DNA from: Gymnogyps californianus
Lineage: Eukaryota > Chordata > Aves > Accipitriformes > Cathartidae
Direction of reading: 5' to 3'
DNA: 64,000 nt
Assembly (NCBI RefSeq): GCF_018139145.2
Contig: NC_059478.1
Span: 6,882,001 to 6,946,000, forward strand
The notes beneath the pieces are model-generated. The model was given only the letters and a program-made list of their open reading frames with translations, did no database searches and was not told the DNA's origin. The translations under genes and the position numbers were made by a program. Below, in pieces: positions 25,380 to 36,465 of the stretch (positions are counted from its first letter, which is position 1; each line of letters starts with the position of its first letter).

Positions 25380-25695
25380 CGTCGTTCTAAGTAAATTGTC
25401 AGCCGCCTTTCTGTGTGTCCTCCCCTCGCTCCCGCTTTCTCCTCACCGACATATCAGCGATGTTTATTAAGAGATGACAAGTCTATCAGGCCTCATAAGC
25501 AGCCTTTCACAAGGAGGAGATCTTATATCCAGAGAGCATCATCAATCTTGTCTCTGCTCTGCTCTTCTGAGCAGCTGATAGCGAACAAGGCTCCATCCTC
25601 TTCCCCCCCTCCTCCCCACCCCTTCCCCTCTCCTCCCCTCCACCAGCCCTCTGCAGCACAGCGGGAGCCAGCGAAAAGAGAGATTTGATTTGCAT
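25380..25695. promoter_or_regulatory. Candidate conserved block beside a pyrimidine tract
   Basis: The left part has ATATCAGCG, a FOX-like TGTTTATT at 25,461-25,468, AGAGATGACAAG and CATCATCAATC. This is followed by a C/T-only run (about 25,596-25,617) and a second one (25,619-25,641), separated by single A bases. Pyrimidine runs of this kind can adopt triplex structures. The enhancer-like reading of the left part is inference. Confidence 0.3.
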
Positions 25696-26955
25696 AAAGT
25701 GTTTCTGGTAAAGAGAGGGAAGAAGCGGAGAGAAACACGGCTTCTCTTGAAAGGCAGCGCTGCTCTGGGAAGGCATCCCCCCACTGCCTGGATCGGGGGC
25801 GGTCCAAGGATGCACGGTGAAATGCACCCCGATCTGCTGCCCAGGCAGCACGCAGCTGAAGGCTGGTTAATTCTGGGGGGGTTCAGCACTGAGCAGGGTC
25901 AGCGGATAGGTAGAGACTAGAAAATCCCTCTCCCTAGCTGAGGCTGATGCCGTGCCAGCGGGGGCAAGGTGTAGGAACGAGGCTGTGGTCCAGCTGTACC
26001 CTCATGAGCATGTATCACGGCCCAAGGAAGGGCCATGCGGACCTGTTGTGGCACATCTCTACAGCTCAGCAATCTCTGCTGAGAGCTATGGCTGTTAACT
26101 GGGGGCAGGGGCTGGTGGAAAAGGTATCCCGTGCAGGGCAAATGGGTAGGGCAGATGTGCTGTCCTCTAGTATGTGAGAGGAAGGGCCAAATCCAGGAAA
26201 TAGTGTGCAAGGGGTCAGAAGTCCCATCTCAGAGCAGATATCATCACTTTTGTTTCTATTTTACAAAATTCATCCTGTCTTATAAATAACTTTTTTTGCA
26301 TGTTTTCCACATTTGACACTTGTGGTGAGCTGATGTGTTGGAAAACCAAGGTTACTTTTTCTCCCTGACCAAATTAAGTTTCTGGTTCTTTTTTCCCCCT
26401 CCCTGTTTTCTACTTCCTTTTTTTTTTTTCTTTTTAAAATTCCCTTCCTCACCTCTGCTTTTATCTAAAGACTCTGACTGCTTAGGACTAGATTTTCTGT
26501 GCAGATCCAGTCCTGAAAAGTAGCGATATATTAAGAAAAGCCACCCAGTGCCTCTCTGCAATCCTCCTTGCATGGCTCTGCTCATGCTGGCAAAGCTTAG
26601 GTCTCTGGGGAGAAGACATGGATTTACTTTTGGGAGCTTGTTAGGTAGCATAGCAGTGAGCTTATTCAACAAAGAGTTTTATTCCCTGGTGTTTCCAAGG
26701 GTTCTGCAGTGGTGTTTATGGCAGAGAGAGAGGCCTGAGTAATCTGTGGGGGAGTGGGTTTTAGCCTATGGCAGCTCTGAGCTGAGCCCTGTATGTCCTC
26801 AGCTCCCTGCCTCCCATTGCAGGAGACAGCTACAAACCCACCTTTATCAAATAGCCCAAATCCTTGGTTGTGGGATTATATATATCAGGCTTGCAAGTGT
26901 GGGACAGATGTTGACACATCGTGGTTAAAAATGTTGCTAAAACTTGCATATCTGA
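25696..26955. other. Unannotated noncoding stretch
   Basis: No gene is recognised. A T-rich patch at about 26,385-26,440 includes a 12-T run at 26,418-26,429. Confidence 0.5.
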
Positions 26956-27200
26956 TGTGCTTTCTTTTTTAAACTAAAAACTGTAGACAGTGCCCCAGAT
27001 ATAATCAGGATGCACCTCACCAAGTTTTGCAGAGACAGACAGTTTCTGTCTGAAGATGTATCAGAAAAGCTGGCGATTTCAAAGAGTTCCTATTAAAACT
27101 TTATGATAAGAAATCGAACACAAACCTCACAGAATATTCAAAGCATTAAAACTAACCCTGTGTGAAATTTCCCACCAATCCCTCTAGGAGGACGTGTACT
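26956..27200. promoter_or_regulatory. Candidate conserved noncoding element
   Basis: AT-rich complex sequence with an inverted repeat CAGACAG-TTT-CTGTCTG at 27,036-27,052, which holds paired SMAD-like GTCTG/CAGAC words. TTATGATAAGAAATCG and CATTAAAACTAACC words follow. Open frames are short. Function is inferred from composition. Confidence 0.25.
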
Positions 27201-29839
27201 TCCAGAGGAGGCGGCAGGAGTTTATGCTCCATTTTAAGACTTCTCGAGCACAGCCCCGACCAGGATGGCAGCAGAAGCTGCCTGTGTTAACAGATCCTCA
27301 TGGGACATGCGGTGGAGAGAAATACGAGGCTTTCTTGGAGGCATTTGAAGTCTGATCTCGCTCCCTTGAGCTCGGTGGGAAATCTGTTGGCGCACATAGC
27401 ACAGACTCGAGTGTGATGAGAGCTGGAGGGTGCGGGGAGGACTGCGCAGCTTGGCGTATGTACCTGTGTGTTGGCCCTTGGACCCCAAGCTGCCAAACTG
27501 ATTTGGCTTGTATTGCAAAAACGGCTGAGAAAAAGAATTGGGAAGAGGAGAGGAGGCGGCAGAAAATGGCTCTCAACTGAAAAAAGGCCTGTTAGAAAGG
27601 AAATGATTTGCCATGTTAATTATTTAGGCATGAAGGGATGGCAGGAGTTGCACCAAGATCCATTTGACTCAGTCGGGTGTTCGTGATGGCTCCAGCACTG
27701 GGTGTTTTAGTGGAAGGTGGAGGAAATTGTAGAGCAGGTGGCTGTGGGGGTGACTTATTCCCATTCTTCTCTGTCTTTCAAAGGTCATTCAAAGCCCAAG
27801 AGTTTATGTCCCTTCCAAAATTCTGTAGCATTATGATTAGGTGTCATTAAACTTGCTGCCTACAATATGCCAACATTACCCTTTTAATGCATACACATTC
27901 CCCTCCTGTCCTCTTCCTCAGGAGCAGGGAAGCTGAACAGCCTGACTCATCTTTCCTCTGCCCTGCGCTCCCTGGATCCAAGGGCAGGCAGTGCCAGCAC
28001 TGCGAGTCAAGGTTTGCTTGCTGTGCTTAGGGAGACAACAACCGATGCCACAGGTTTTGTTTTTCTGAGGTCTGTATTTTCCCAAAGGAAGCTGCTAGTT
28101 AATAGTGGACCTTTTGGAGGCAAAGATGCTCATCCCTGGCTTCGTGGGAAGAGCTAGACTTGCTGCAGCCTTGCAGCATCATTTCACCGAGAGGTATGCT
28201 GCATCCCCTGGCTGGTCGCTCCATTATGGCTCAGCCTGGACCACCAGCCAGAAGGGCAGGTAGCACTGAGGGAAATTATGTATTTCAAGTTCTCCATCAC
28301 CATTGCACCTCTGTTTGGTATTCAAGTGGCTTCACATGCTTCATGCCTCTTCTCCTGGAGTAAATAGGCACAGGGCTTTTCTTACACCCGTGCAGGACTT
28401 GGCCATTTATGTGTTTCTCCCTGCTCCTTTGCTATTCAGAACATTTATTTCCCTGGGCCAGGCCCTTGCTAGGAAGGGGCTGAGGTGGCTGGAACAGATC
28501 ACCTTTTGCTGTCTGGGTCTGTAGTTCATGTCCAGCTGGCAGTTTCTCTGTCAAACAGGCTCGGTGGCTCAACCTCCCTTGGACAGCAATCCATCACGGG
28601 GGGTTTCACAACCTCCCTGTGCAGGCATGGCTGGGGAGATGGGCAGCAGCAGCTTGGGAGAATGGAGCTGGAATTACTTTCCTGTCCCCTGGGATCGGCA
28701 GGTCTGCAAAGGTCGCTGCCGGGAGAGGCCGTTAGAGAAGCATGTGGAGGAGACCCCAGCCAGGGCTTGATGGGTGGATAGAGACAGAGCTTAAATCACT
28801 GATGCTGCAAGTCCTTTGGCTGCAGACAGATGGGGTGCTGCTGTGCGCTTGTGTTTCCCTTGCTAAAATTAGAGGCCCGAGCTGCATGAGGGTCGTTGCT
28901 GGAAACATGTCGAAGACACCCGGTGCAAAACTGGGAAAGGGCAAGGCTGGGCTGTGAGCATGGTGGTGGGCAGTGGAGGGTGGGAAGGAAGGAGGTGCAA
29001 TAGGCTTTTTTGGATCTGTGGGCTGTGTGCAGGACTCAAACAGGAGTGCTGGTTTGATGCTGAGGGCAGCACTGCAGGGTTTGGTAGCCCAAGGTGATCC
29101 AGCATCTGTCCTTACGGCAACAGCCACCCTCTGGCCAGCGGCCGAGCTGGGGACCTGCTCCTCCTCTAGTTGGAGTGATAATAGGTCAGTGTGGGCCAGA
29201 TCCTGCCCCGAGGCTGGCATATAATACACATGTCCTTGGGCAGAGGTTTGGCTGCCAGTTAAAAACTGTGCTTTATTAGTCCCAAGGCACAGGAGGGGCT
29301 GTGCCATGCCCGGCCAAGTTGTCTTACCCTGCGGACCTTTCTGGCTCCATGCTGTTGCAAGTTGCTTTCCTTGGCAGCTGCATGGCAAGAGGCTGTCCTG
29401 TGCTGTGGGAGGAGGCTCTGCGAGCTGGGGTACCCACGCACAGCTGGGACCCACGTAGGCAAGGTCTCAGGAGCATGTGTGGCCGCAGGGAGATTCTGAT
29501 TTTTGTGGAGTGGCAGCTCTCTTGGGGCAAAATGTCTTTTTCCCTGGGAAGTACCACTGCTGTGGAAGTTGGTACGGCTTTTAAAGCTGTTCCACAGCTA
29601 CTATGTGGAATCTTATAGTTTTTGTCTTGCTGCTATTAATGAGGAAGGGGTGAGAGTTTGCTCCATCACTTTCTGCTAGCTCTAAAACACACGCTGACTG
29701 AGGAGAAAGCCCCTTCCCATATTAGAAATGCCACAGCGATGAGCAAGCCAACTTTATGGCTGGTTTTTGCTCAGTCTCTGAAGTTTGTGCACAGCGTTGG
29801 GGCTCTGGCTTCAAACACCAGCGTGGCTGTGGTTGTGCT
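27201..29839. other. Unannotated GC-richer noncoding stretch
   Basis: No gene is recognised. The 240-codon minus-strand frame inside it is described separately. The word GGGCCAGATCCTG at about 29,194-29,206 resembles the edge of an old sauropsid repeat but does not extend. Confidence 0.45.
28732..29454 (-). other. Long open frame, probably chance (240 codons)
   Basis: An ATG-started frame runs 240 codons on the minus strand. The translation is rich in Ser, Pro, Ala and Gln, with no domain, signal peptide or membrane segment I can name. Other frames overlap it on the plus strand. The region is GC-richer, which lowers stop-codon frequency and favours long chance frames. I see no flanking splice sites or promoter tying it to a transcript. 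Confidence 0.08.
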
Positions 29840-30130
29840 ATGGCTGATGGACCCCGCAGCCATTAATGAGCTTGCGGGAGCGCTCCTCTCTCCTCCAAAA
29901 TGCTGTGACTCACGTCTGACCGTGGAGAGGAGCAGCTGCAGCCTCCAGGAGAGCCCGTAATGAGGCCAGGATCTCCAGCACGGGGCCTGCTTTCTGTCAG
30001 CTCTTGGAGGAGACCGTGGGTAATTACCTCTCCTGTCTGCTCTTCTCCGCTGCCAGCTTTGCTTCAGGTTCAAACGCTCGCTGACAGGGAGAAGGGTTTT
30101 CAGATACATAATTTAAAATTCTGATGGCAT
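29840..30130. promoter_or_regulatory. Candidate conserved noncoding element
   Basis: The block holds CATTAATGAGC, CCGTAATGAGG and a 10-bp palindrome GGTAATTACC at 30,019-30,028 whose centre is a homeodomain TAATTA core. ACATAATTTAAAATTC follows at the right end. Three spaced TAAT cores in otherwise GC-rich sequence suggest a homeodomain-responsive element. This is inference from motifs only. Confidence 0.3.
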
Positions 30131-30701
30131 GTTGTCAGGTCAACATGCTGCAACATGGGAAGAGATTTTACATTATAAGGACTCCAGTGTCACTCTTGGC
30201 TACGCTGCTTGTCTGGTGCATTTCTACCTGTTTGAAGGGTCCATGGTAGGTGGATTTCTGGCTGCCTTTGCATTTCCCTGCAGTGGGGTTATAGCTGTGC
30301 ATCGTCTCTTCTCGCCAGACCTTTTGAGGTCTGTGGTTGCCTCCTCAGTCTGGTCTCATGTTGGGGATCATGCAGGATGCTTGAGTTTATTGCTCTGTAT
30401 TGGGCTGGATGAGCTGAAAATGGCAGGGGCATCTTGGAAGAAAGAAGATTGAGAGGAAAGAAATCCAGACTAGAGATCACTATAAATTGCTGTAGCACTT
30501 CCTTTACCTGATGTTAGCACCTTTACAGTGGGGAAAACGTTTTATAAGGGTTCGATATGATGTTTTATCAGTTTTTTTTGTGTGCACAACCTTGGCTTAG
30601 AGTTAAACCTGTGCTTTAATTGGCCTCTGTCTACAGCCTGTGCTTCCAGAGTTGGGTAATGTACCCTTTGTTGTGCAAAGTAGCATTAAGTGTGAAGGGC
30701 A

Positions 30702-31709
30702 TTACCTGGTCATCAGAGAGAAGGATCCTGGTGGTAATCTCTTCACTTGCCTTTGGTAGGATTGGGGAAGGACACTTTGCCCTCTCAACTGCATCTTGCT
30801 CTCATCAAGGCAGCTCAATTGCCTGGATGTTTTGCACAGCCTTGCTGGAAAACAAGCCTCATCAAATAGCAGGGTCTGGCCTTGTTGTGGACTGAGAGAA
30901 ATTTTTCCTGTTCTGTGCTGGTGGACCCAGGACCTCTCTTTGGGACAACTGTGTCTCCTGTCCTTTCTTCTGGCCTGGAAGGGAGCAGTTCCTGGCTGTC
31001 CCAGTATGACTTGAGCCGAGCAGACCTTGGGAAAGGAATGGCACAGACCTTCTGCAGAGGAGGAGGAGCCCTGGCGTAAACAGATGCAGAAGTGGCTGAA
31101 AGAGATGAATATTTTAAGCTGGGGGAGCAGGGTGAGTCTCTGCTGCCCATGAGCCAAATGCAAGTGGGAGACAAAGGGAGGAAGTGGTGGGGAGAGGAAA
31201 TGCCAGCCTTTGTACGCCTGAGTGCAAAGGTTCAGCTTCTGTCTCGGTGTTTTACCTTGCCTGGTGCCAGCTACCTTTCCTGCCTCTGCACGGTGTGCTG
31301 GGCACGCACGGCAGCATCTGCGTCCAGCTGCCTGTCTGTGACTCGGGGCATCTGGATGAGAGTCAGGGGTGAACAGACATACACCAGACATGCCTGCACT
31401 GGAGCCAGGGTGGCAAGGCAGGCAGCGCTGCAGGCAAAACTGCCTCCAACAGTAAGATCCCTGCACTGTCCCAGATCTGGGGCCGTGGTTAGGAATGGGA
31501 GCAGTGTAGTGTCTCTGTCTGGAGTGAAGTGTTGCTGAAACCTGAGATGGAGGGGCATCGCAGCTATAAATCAAACGACTGGGATTTGGGGGCTGGTGTT
31601 TGGGTTTCTTAGGGTTGGTTTTGGTTTTTTTTGTGTTTTTTTTTTCTTTCCCCTTCTTGCTTTTCTCCAGGACTGTTATCCTTTCAGCCAGGAGGTGGCT
31701 CTGGAGCAC
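30702..31709 (-). other. Longest open frame in the window (335 codons), coding status doubtful
   Basis: An uninterrupted minus-strand frame of 335 codons runs from an ATG at 31,709. Its first 45 residues include a Lys/Thr/Pro-rich segment that is simply the translation of the low-complexity A/C tract at about 31,590-31,670. The rest is rich in Cys, His, Ser, Gln and Arg, and I recognise no domain. Several plus-strand frames overlap it. Length alone makes it worth a check, but composition and overlap point to chance. Confidence 0.1.
31585..31660. repeat. G/T-rich low-complexity tract
   Basis: The tract reads TTTGGGTTTCTTAGGGTTGG, then GGTTTTGG, then T-runs broken by single G and C bases. It is the complement of the A/C-rich tracts elsewhere in this window. 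A TTAGGG word is present once and is not a telomere array. The right edge (CTTTTCTCCAG, ending at 31,670) happens to look like a splice acceptor. Confidence 0.75.
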
Positions 31710-34654
31710 GCTGTGGAGCTGGGCACAGCTCAGCGTGCAGTAGCCAAAGCGACGGGGAGAATCTGCGACCCGTCACCAGTTCGCTATGAAAGGCAGATGG
31801 CCTTTCTTCTAGCTTCCAGACGGGATGTGTGCGTGTCCTCTGACACACATATGCAGAGGCAGCTTCAATGCATTTCCAAATGCTTCTGACACTGTGTGCT
31901 CTGATGCAATGTTTAGGAAGTGGGGAACATACTTCTGGTGCTGGTAACATAAGCTTGGCTCAGACTGTCCTTTGGGAGCGGGGATGACTCCAAACGCAGC
32001 ATCATACCAGATGTAGGCTGTTCTCAAGAGCTCCAGACCTGCAGAGAAAGTTGTTGTGCGAGGCAGCCATTCTGAGCTATGGAAAAGAAGAGCTGTCTTT
32101 GTGCTTGCCACAGTCCCCAGGGAGGATGTAGGACATGAGGGGCAAAGCAGGGAAAGCCTTGACAGAAGAAGCACAGAGGAGCATAACTGCTATCTAGGAA
32201 GATATTAGCATCCCAGGCTTTGGAGTCTGTGCCAAAACTTATGCCTGGGACATGCAGGGCTGCCAAGTCTAAATGACTCTCTCTCTGTCATCCTTGGGCA
32301 GCACTATGCAGAGGAACACCTGACAAATGGAAAATTCTGGGCCTTAGTCCTCGTATGTGAGGAGAACAAGATCACAGTAGCCCAGGGCTCTCCTCATGGT
32401 TGAAGCTTTGGGATGCCCTGGAAGCAGGGAGTCCCTGCTCTTCTTTTAGTACTGTGGTATGGCTCCTAGTGGTCTCCTCTGTGCTGAAGACTGTTGCCTA
32501 GGGAGAACTTGGCAAAACAAATCCACAAAACCCTGCAGACACACACCTTGATACATGCCCCCAGATGTGCCACCCTTGGGTGTGCTTCTGCAAGAAATTT
32601 AGAGGAGTTAGCCCTGGAAACCTAATTTACTCTGCACTTTGATCCTCCCTAGGAGCTCAGAGAGGAGCTGGAGGGACCTTTGATTGCGAAAACTGGAATT
32701 CGTGTTTTGAGGAGCAAGAGGGATGGTGAAAGTCAAGGAGGCCATGGCTCCTCAAAGGACATTTGAGGTGGCTTTAGAGAAGAAACAGGCCTAGAGCTCA
32801 CCTGGGCCAAAGCAGAGATGTGTTCACTTCAGTTTGTTTCATGGAAGCACTGCCTGGGCTCTGTTTGGAAGGTCAGAAGAACCAGAGATCCTGGTGCTGG
32901 TGCAATCAGTTTCCCTCATCCCGTGGGGAGAGAGGGCTATTAGGTGAGAAGCTCTGTCCCATGACAAAAGGGAGAAGGATGTTGTGGGGGACATGGAAGG
33001 GCCAGAAGGAAGCATGGCAGCTTGAGACTGAGGTGTGCTGGCAAGAGCTGAGCTTTCAAGGACTTTTGAAGTCTCCCCTTCCAAAACCTTTTGATTCCAG
33101 TGACCTACAAATGTCAAGGCAAATCTTGGTACTTGCTTACACAGGAAGCAAAATCTCCTGACCTTGTGCTTGGTTGAGTGGGAGCAGATGGGAGACTTTA
33201 AGGACATGTCCCTGACATGCACTTGGCATGGTGGCTGTCCCATCCCCACAGGGTCTGGCCAACCCATGTGTCCCTAAGTGTTCCAGTTCATGGCTCTCAG
33301 CATGCTGTGGCCTCGGCTTATGTGTGAGATGCTATTGATGCTTTGCGCGTGTGGTCTGAAGACCTCGTCTCCTCTGACAATGGTGCTGGGTCAGGACAGT
33401 GCCTTGGGGGAGCTGCCTTTGGCGGAACCGTTGCTTGTTCAAATGGGGATAAGTTGTGCTCTGCATCACTGTCAGCTGGTTGTGGGGAACCCTGTGGTGT
33501 GGCATCAGTGTCCTTATTCCCAGCTGCAATGTTAGGCTGCTGCAATTAGCGGCTGATTTGTGTGTATGCCCTGGTCATGGGAATGGCCAGAAGTCATTGG
33601 GTCTGTGTTAGGTGGCTGTGTCATCAACAAAGCACAATGTGATCCCTCAGGCAAGATATATGAGTTTGCCTACGACTTCTGCAGGCTGAAGAGACAACCT
33701 GTAGCAAGCAGAGGAGGGCAGAGCATACTCACTTAAACCACACTCTTATGGAAATGCATAAATACAGTGCTGTTACTGAAGCAATGGGAGCCTTGCACGC
33801 TGGTTCAGGGCTTGTCATACGACACACAGAGACCGTCCTGCCCAGAAGAAGGTCTGACAAAGCTTTGTCTCTGTCTCCAGCAGCCCAGCTGTGCTGTTGG
33901 CGGTGCAGGCCAGACATTTGGTCCCCTTTCTGATGTCTGAGATTAAAGGAGAGCCTTGCACTGACTTTGTGGGCTTGGAGATGAGTTCAAAATGATTTGC
34001 ATGTTGACCTGCAGAAGTCTGTGGCAGGACCAAGGACTGCAGCTGAACCTCAGCCTACTCTGCTGATGGCCCATCTGCAGCCAGTCTAGTTTGGCTGGCA
34101 GCCAGGGCCTGCAAATGGGCCCTGCTGTGAGCTACTGATTGTTTGCTCTTCGTATCCTATTTACAGAGGTGAAAGTTGAAAGAAGAGTAAGGGCTTTAAT
34201 TCAGTTCTAGAGTCTCTGCTGTCTACTGACTTGTGCTTTGCCAGTGCTGTGTAGAGTGGAGAAGGAGGGTTGTTTCAGCACCACTGGTCCTAGTCTTCAG
34301 TCTGGGAGAAGACTTCTGAGGACAGACCCCAACCCCAGGCCCTCACTTGCTAAATGAGCTGGATCTAGAATTATAGCTGTTTTGTTTTTCATTGAGGTCT
34401 ATAGGGCTAGACCTACCTCTGCGGTCTGAGAAGTTGCAGGTATTGAACTGAAAAATCCAAACTTGCCATATTTCAAAATGTGCAGTGAAGCCTGTCTGAT
34501 TTCTGCTTGTCTATTACTTCTTTTGGAGCTAGAGAGAAAGAGAAGAGATTCCCCAGGCTCCATGTGAGGTGCAACTGTAATTCAGTCTGGGTTGCTGGAC
34601 GCAGAGTCCGTTGTGGGCTGTTGGAGGAATATGTGCTCTGCTAGGGTTAAATGC

Positions 34655-34722
34655 TTACATGAAATCAATAGAAGTTTTATTGCCACCACGTGATTTCAGC
34701 TGGAACTCTGCCACCCGTAATA
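34655..34722. repeat. Ancient interspersed-repeat relic (candidate)
   Basis: ATGAAATCAATAGAAGTTTT followed by ATTGCCACCACGTGATTTCAGCTGGAA resembles a common old sauropsid motif of the form TGAAGTCAATGGAAGTTTTGCCATTGACTTCAATGGGA. It is a short, decayed copy. The family is not named, and chance similarity is possible. Confidence 0.3.
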
Positions 34723-36400
34723 GAAGCTGTTAGGTCTCCCCCCTCCATCTACAGGACAGATATATTAGTCTAGACAACTGAAAAATAGTGGTATATTGGG
34801 AGGCTGCGTTTTCATTATGTAAATGGAGTTCTACAGGAGGATTAATTGATTATTCAGTTACTGTGGATCTGTCTTGGATGTCCTGGCAAGATGAGAGAAC
34901 CTGATGGAAGCTCTCCAATGATGCTATATGGTAGTACAAAGGAGTCCTTGAGCATCCCCTGCTCCCCTCCAGACAATGCACAGCACGGGCATGTTGCACG
35001 TTGCTCTCCCTACAAGGGGGCTTGCTTCCCAGAATGGTGTAGGTGTCTTCTTGCTTTATGACTGGTGACTGTATCTTGGTACAGGCAACAAAGACTTGCA
35101 AGGGATAGCCAGAAATGACCTGTTTCAGCCTATGGCCATGCTGTTTGGAGGGACTTGCCTGTTGCCTAGGTCTTGCTGATGGCAGCTGGACACCATCCAG
35201 AGGGCTCATGAGGAAATGCATTGCTGCAAGTGCTGGGAGTTGTGTGAGATACATCCACTTCTGGAGACTTGCTCCTAGCTGAAAAGCAAGTGTAATGTAT
35301 TGTCTTAGACTCAGCCCAGCAGGTGAGTGATACAGAAACACGGGGGCAATAATTTGGAAAGATCAGTTGGGGGAAGCAGGGCACCGCGATGGGGGACAGG
35401 CCTGAAGATGTATTTCGTGGGCAGCCTGAGAGCTCCTAAGAGGAGGTCTAGTGGACAATGTGACATTCCAGGTGAATGTAGTACCATTTAGGCATCAAGG
35501 TCGGTGTCCACAGCTGGCTATTTTGGAGCGGGGATCAGCTGCTAATAGGATCAGCTACCGAGTGAATGGTGCTGTTCTGCTCTCCTTTCTACGTTGCATC
35601 CATACGTGGCATTTTGAGGCAAAGAAAAGAATAGCTTTCCTGTATGCATGCCAAGGTCTCCGCTGCTGTCTGCATCAGGCAGGGTGTCCAGGTCTGGGGA
35701 CAGCTGTGCTCTCTCCCTGTGGCCCTGGAGGGTAGAGTCTTTTTGTAGGTAAGCAAGCAGGGCTACCACATCTTTATAACTAGCTATGTCCCTTCTGGCC
35801 AGGATAACACGTTATAGCATAGAGAGTATTTTCTGAATCAGAAATACCTGTAGTGCCATCCACAGTGGTGGGAAATAGATCTGCACAGTCTGTTGGACTC
35901 AGGTTGCTGGAGGAGGAAAGGACAGCTGTGGTGAGATGGATGTACTCACTTTCTGCTGTCCTGCTGCACGGGATATAATTGCTTTATCGTTCTCTGTTCT
36001 TTCAAAGCCGTTTCGATACTGCTGCCCAGATCAAATTTTGTGAAGAACATTTTAAAACAAATCTTAGCCTTTGGCCTGAAATACATCACCTGTGGAAAGT
36101 TTTACAAACAAACCTGACATTTGGAGGCTGGGTGTGGAAAAGCTGTGATATTGGACAAATGGAAATTTAGATCCTGTTTCTTATGGGTAAGCGCAGATAC
36201 TGGAACTGAGGGCAATGTAGCCCCAGATTTGGGTGGGAAACAACTCTTTGGGAGTTGAAAAGGTTCTAGTGTTGAAAGTACAGTATTTTCAGGAAGGCCT
36301 GCTTATGCTGGTGAAAGAGGAAAACTTGCCTTTCTTTCCATGCCTGTAAAACAGGAAAAAAAAAAAATTAAAATTCAGCTATCTCATTAAATGTAACACA
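34723..36400. other. Unannotated noncoding stretch
   Basis: No gene is recognised. The 163-codon minus-strand frame at 34,850-35,341 has no known domain. A 12-A run lies at about 36,356-36,367. Confidence 0.5.
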
Positions 36401-36404
36401 CTCT

Positions 36405-36465
36405 TCCAGAAAGTTTTCAGAGCGTCTTGCAATCCTGCTGAGAACAGGGCAAGAAACTTTCTGGA
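36405..36465 (+). other. Perfect 12-bp inverted repeat forming a stem-loop
   Basis: TCCAGAAAGTTT (36,405-36,416) pairs exactly with AAACTTTCTGGA (36,454-36,465). Inside, CTTGC (36,426-36,430) can pair with GCAAG (36,449-36,453), leaving a 9-nt one-sided bulge and an 18-nt terminal loop. The size resembles a small hairpin RNA, but the large bulge and loop are unlike canonical microRNA precursors. It matches no microRNA I know and could be a chance inverted repeat. Confidence 0.3.

Larger units (their letters stand above)
30131..34650. other. Unannotated noncoding stretch
   Basis: No gene is recognised. It contains the window's longest open frame and a G/T-rich tract, both listed separately. 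The remainder (31,720-34,650) shows only short overlapping frames. Confidence 0.45.

Noticed and set aside
29126..29150. CTCF-like word on the minus strand
   Set aside because: The core match is partial and lacks the usual G-rich centre; motif scanning would be needed.
31609..31620. Interstitial telomere repeat (TTAGGG)
   Set aside because: Only one TTAGGG word occurs, inside general G/T-rich low complexity.
31640..31889. Exon starting after CTTTTCTCCAG at 31,670
   Set aside because: The pyrimidine tract is part of a low-complexity G/T-rich tract, no donor follows, and the 73-codon translation is unrecognisable.
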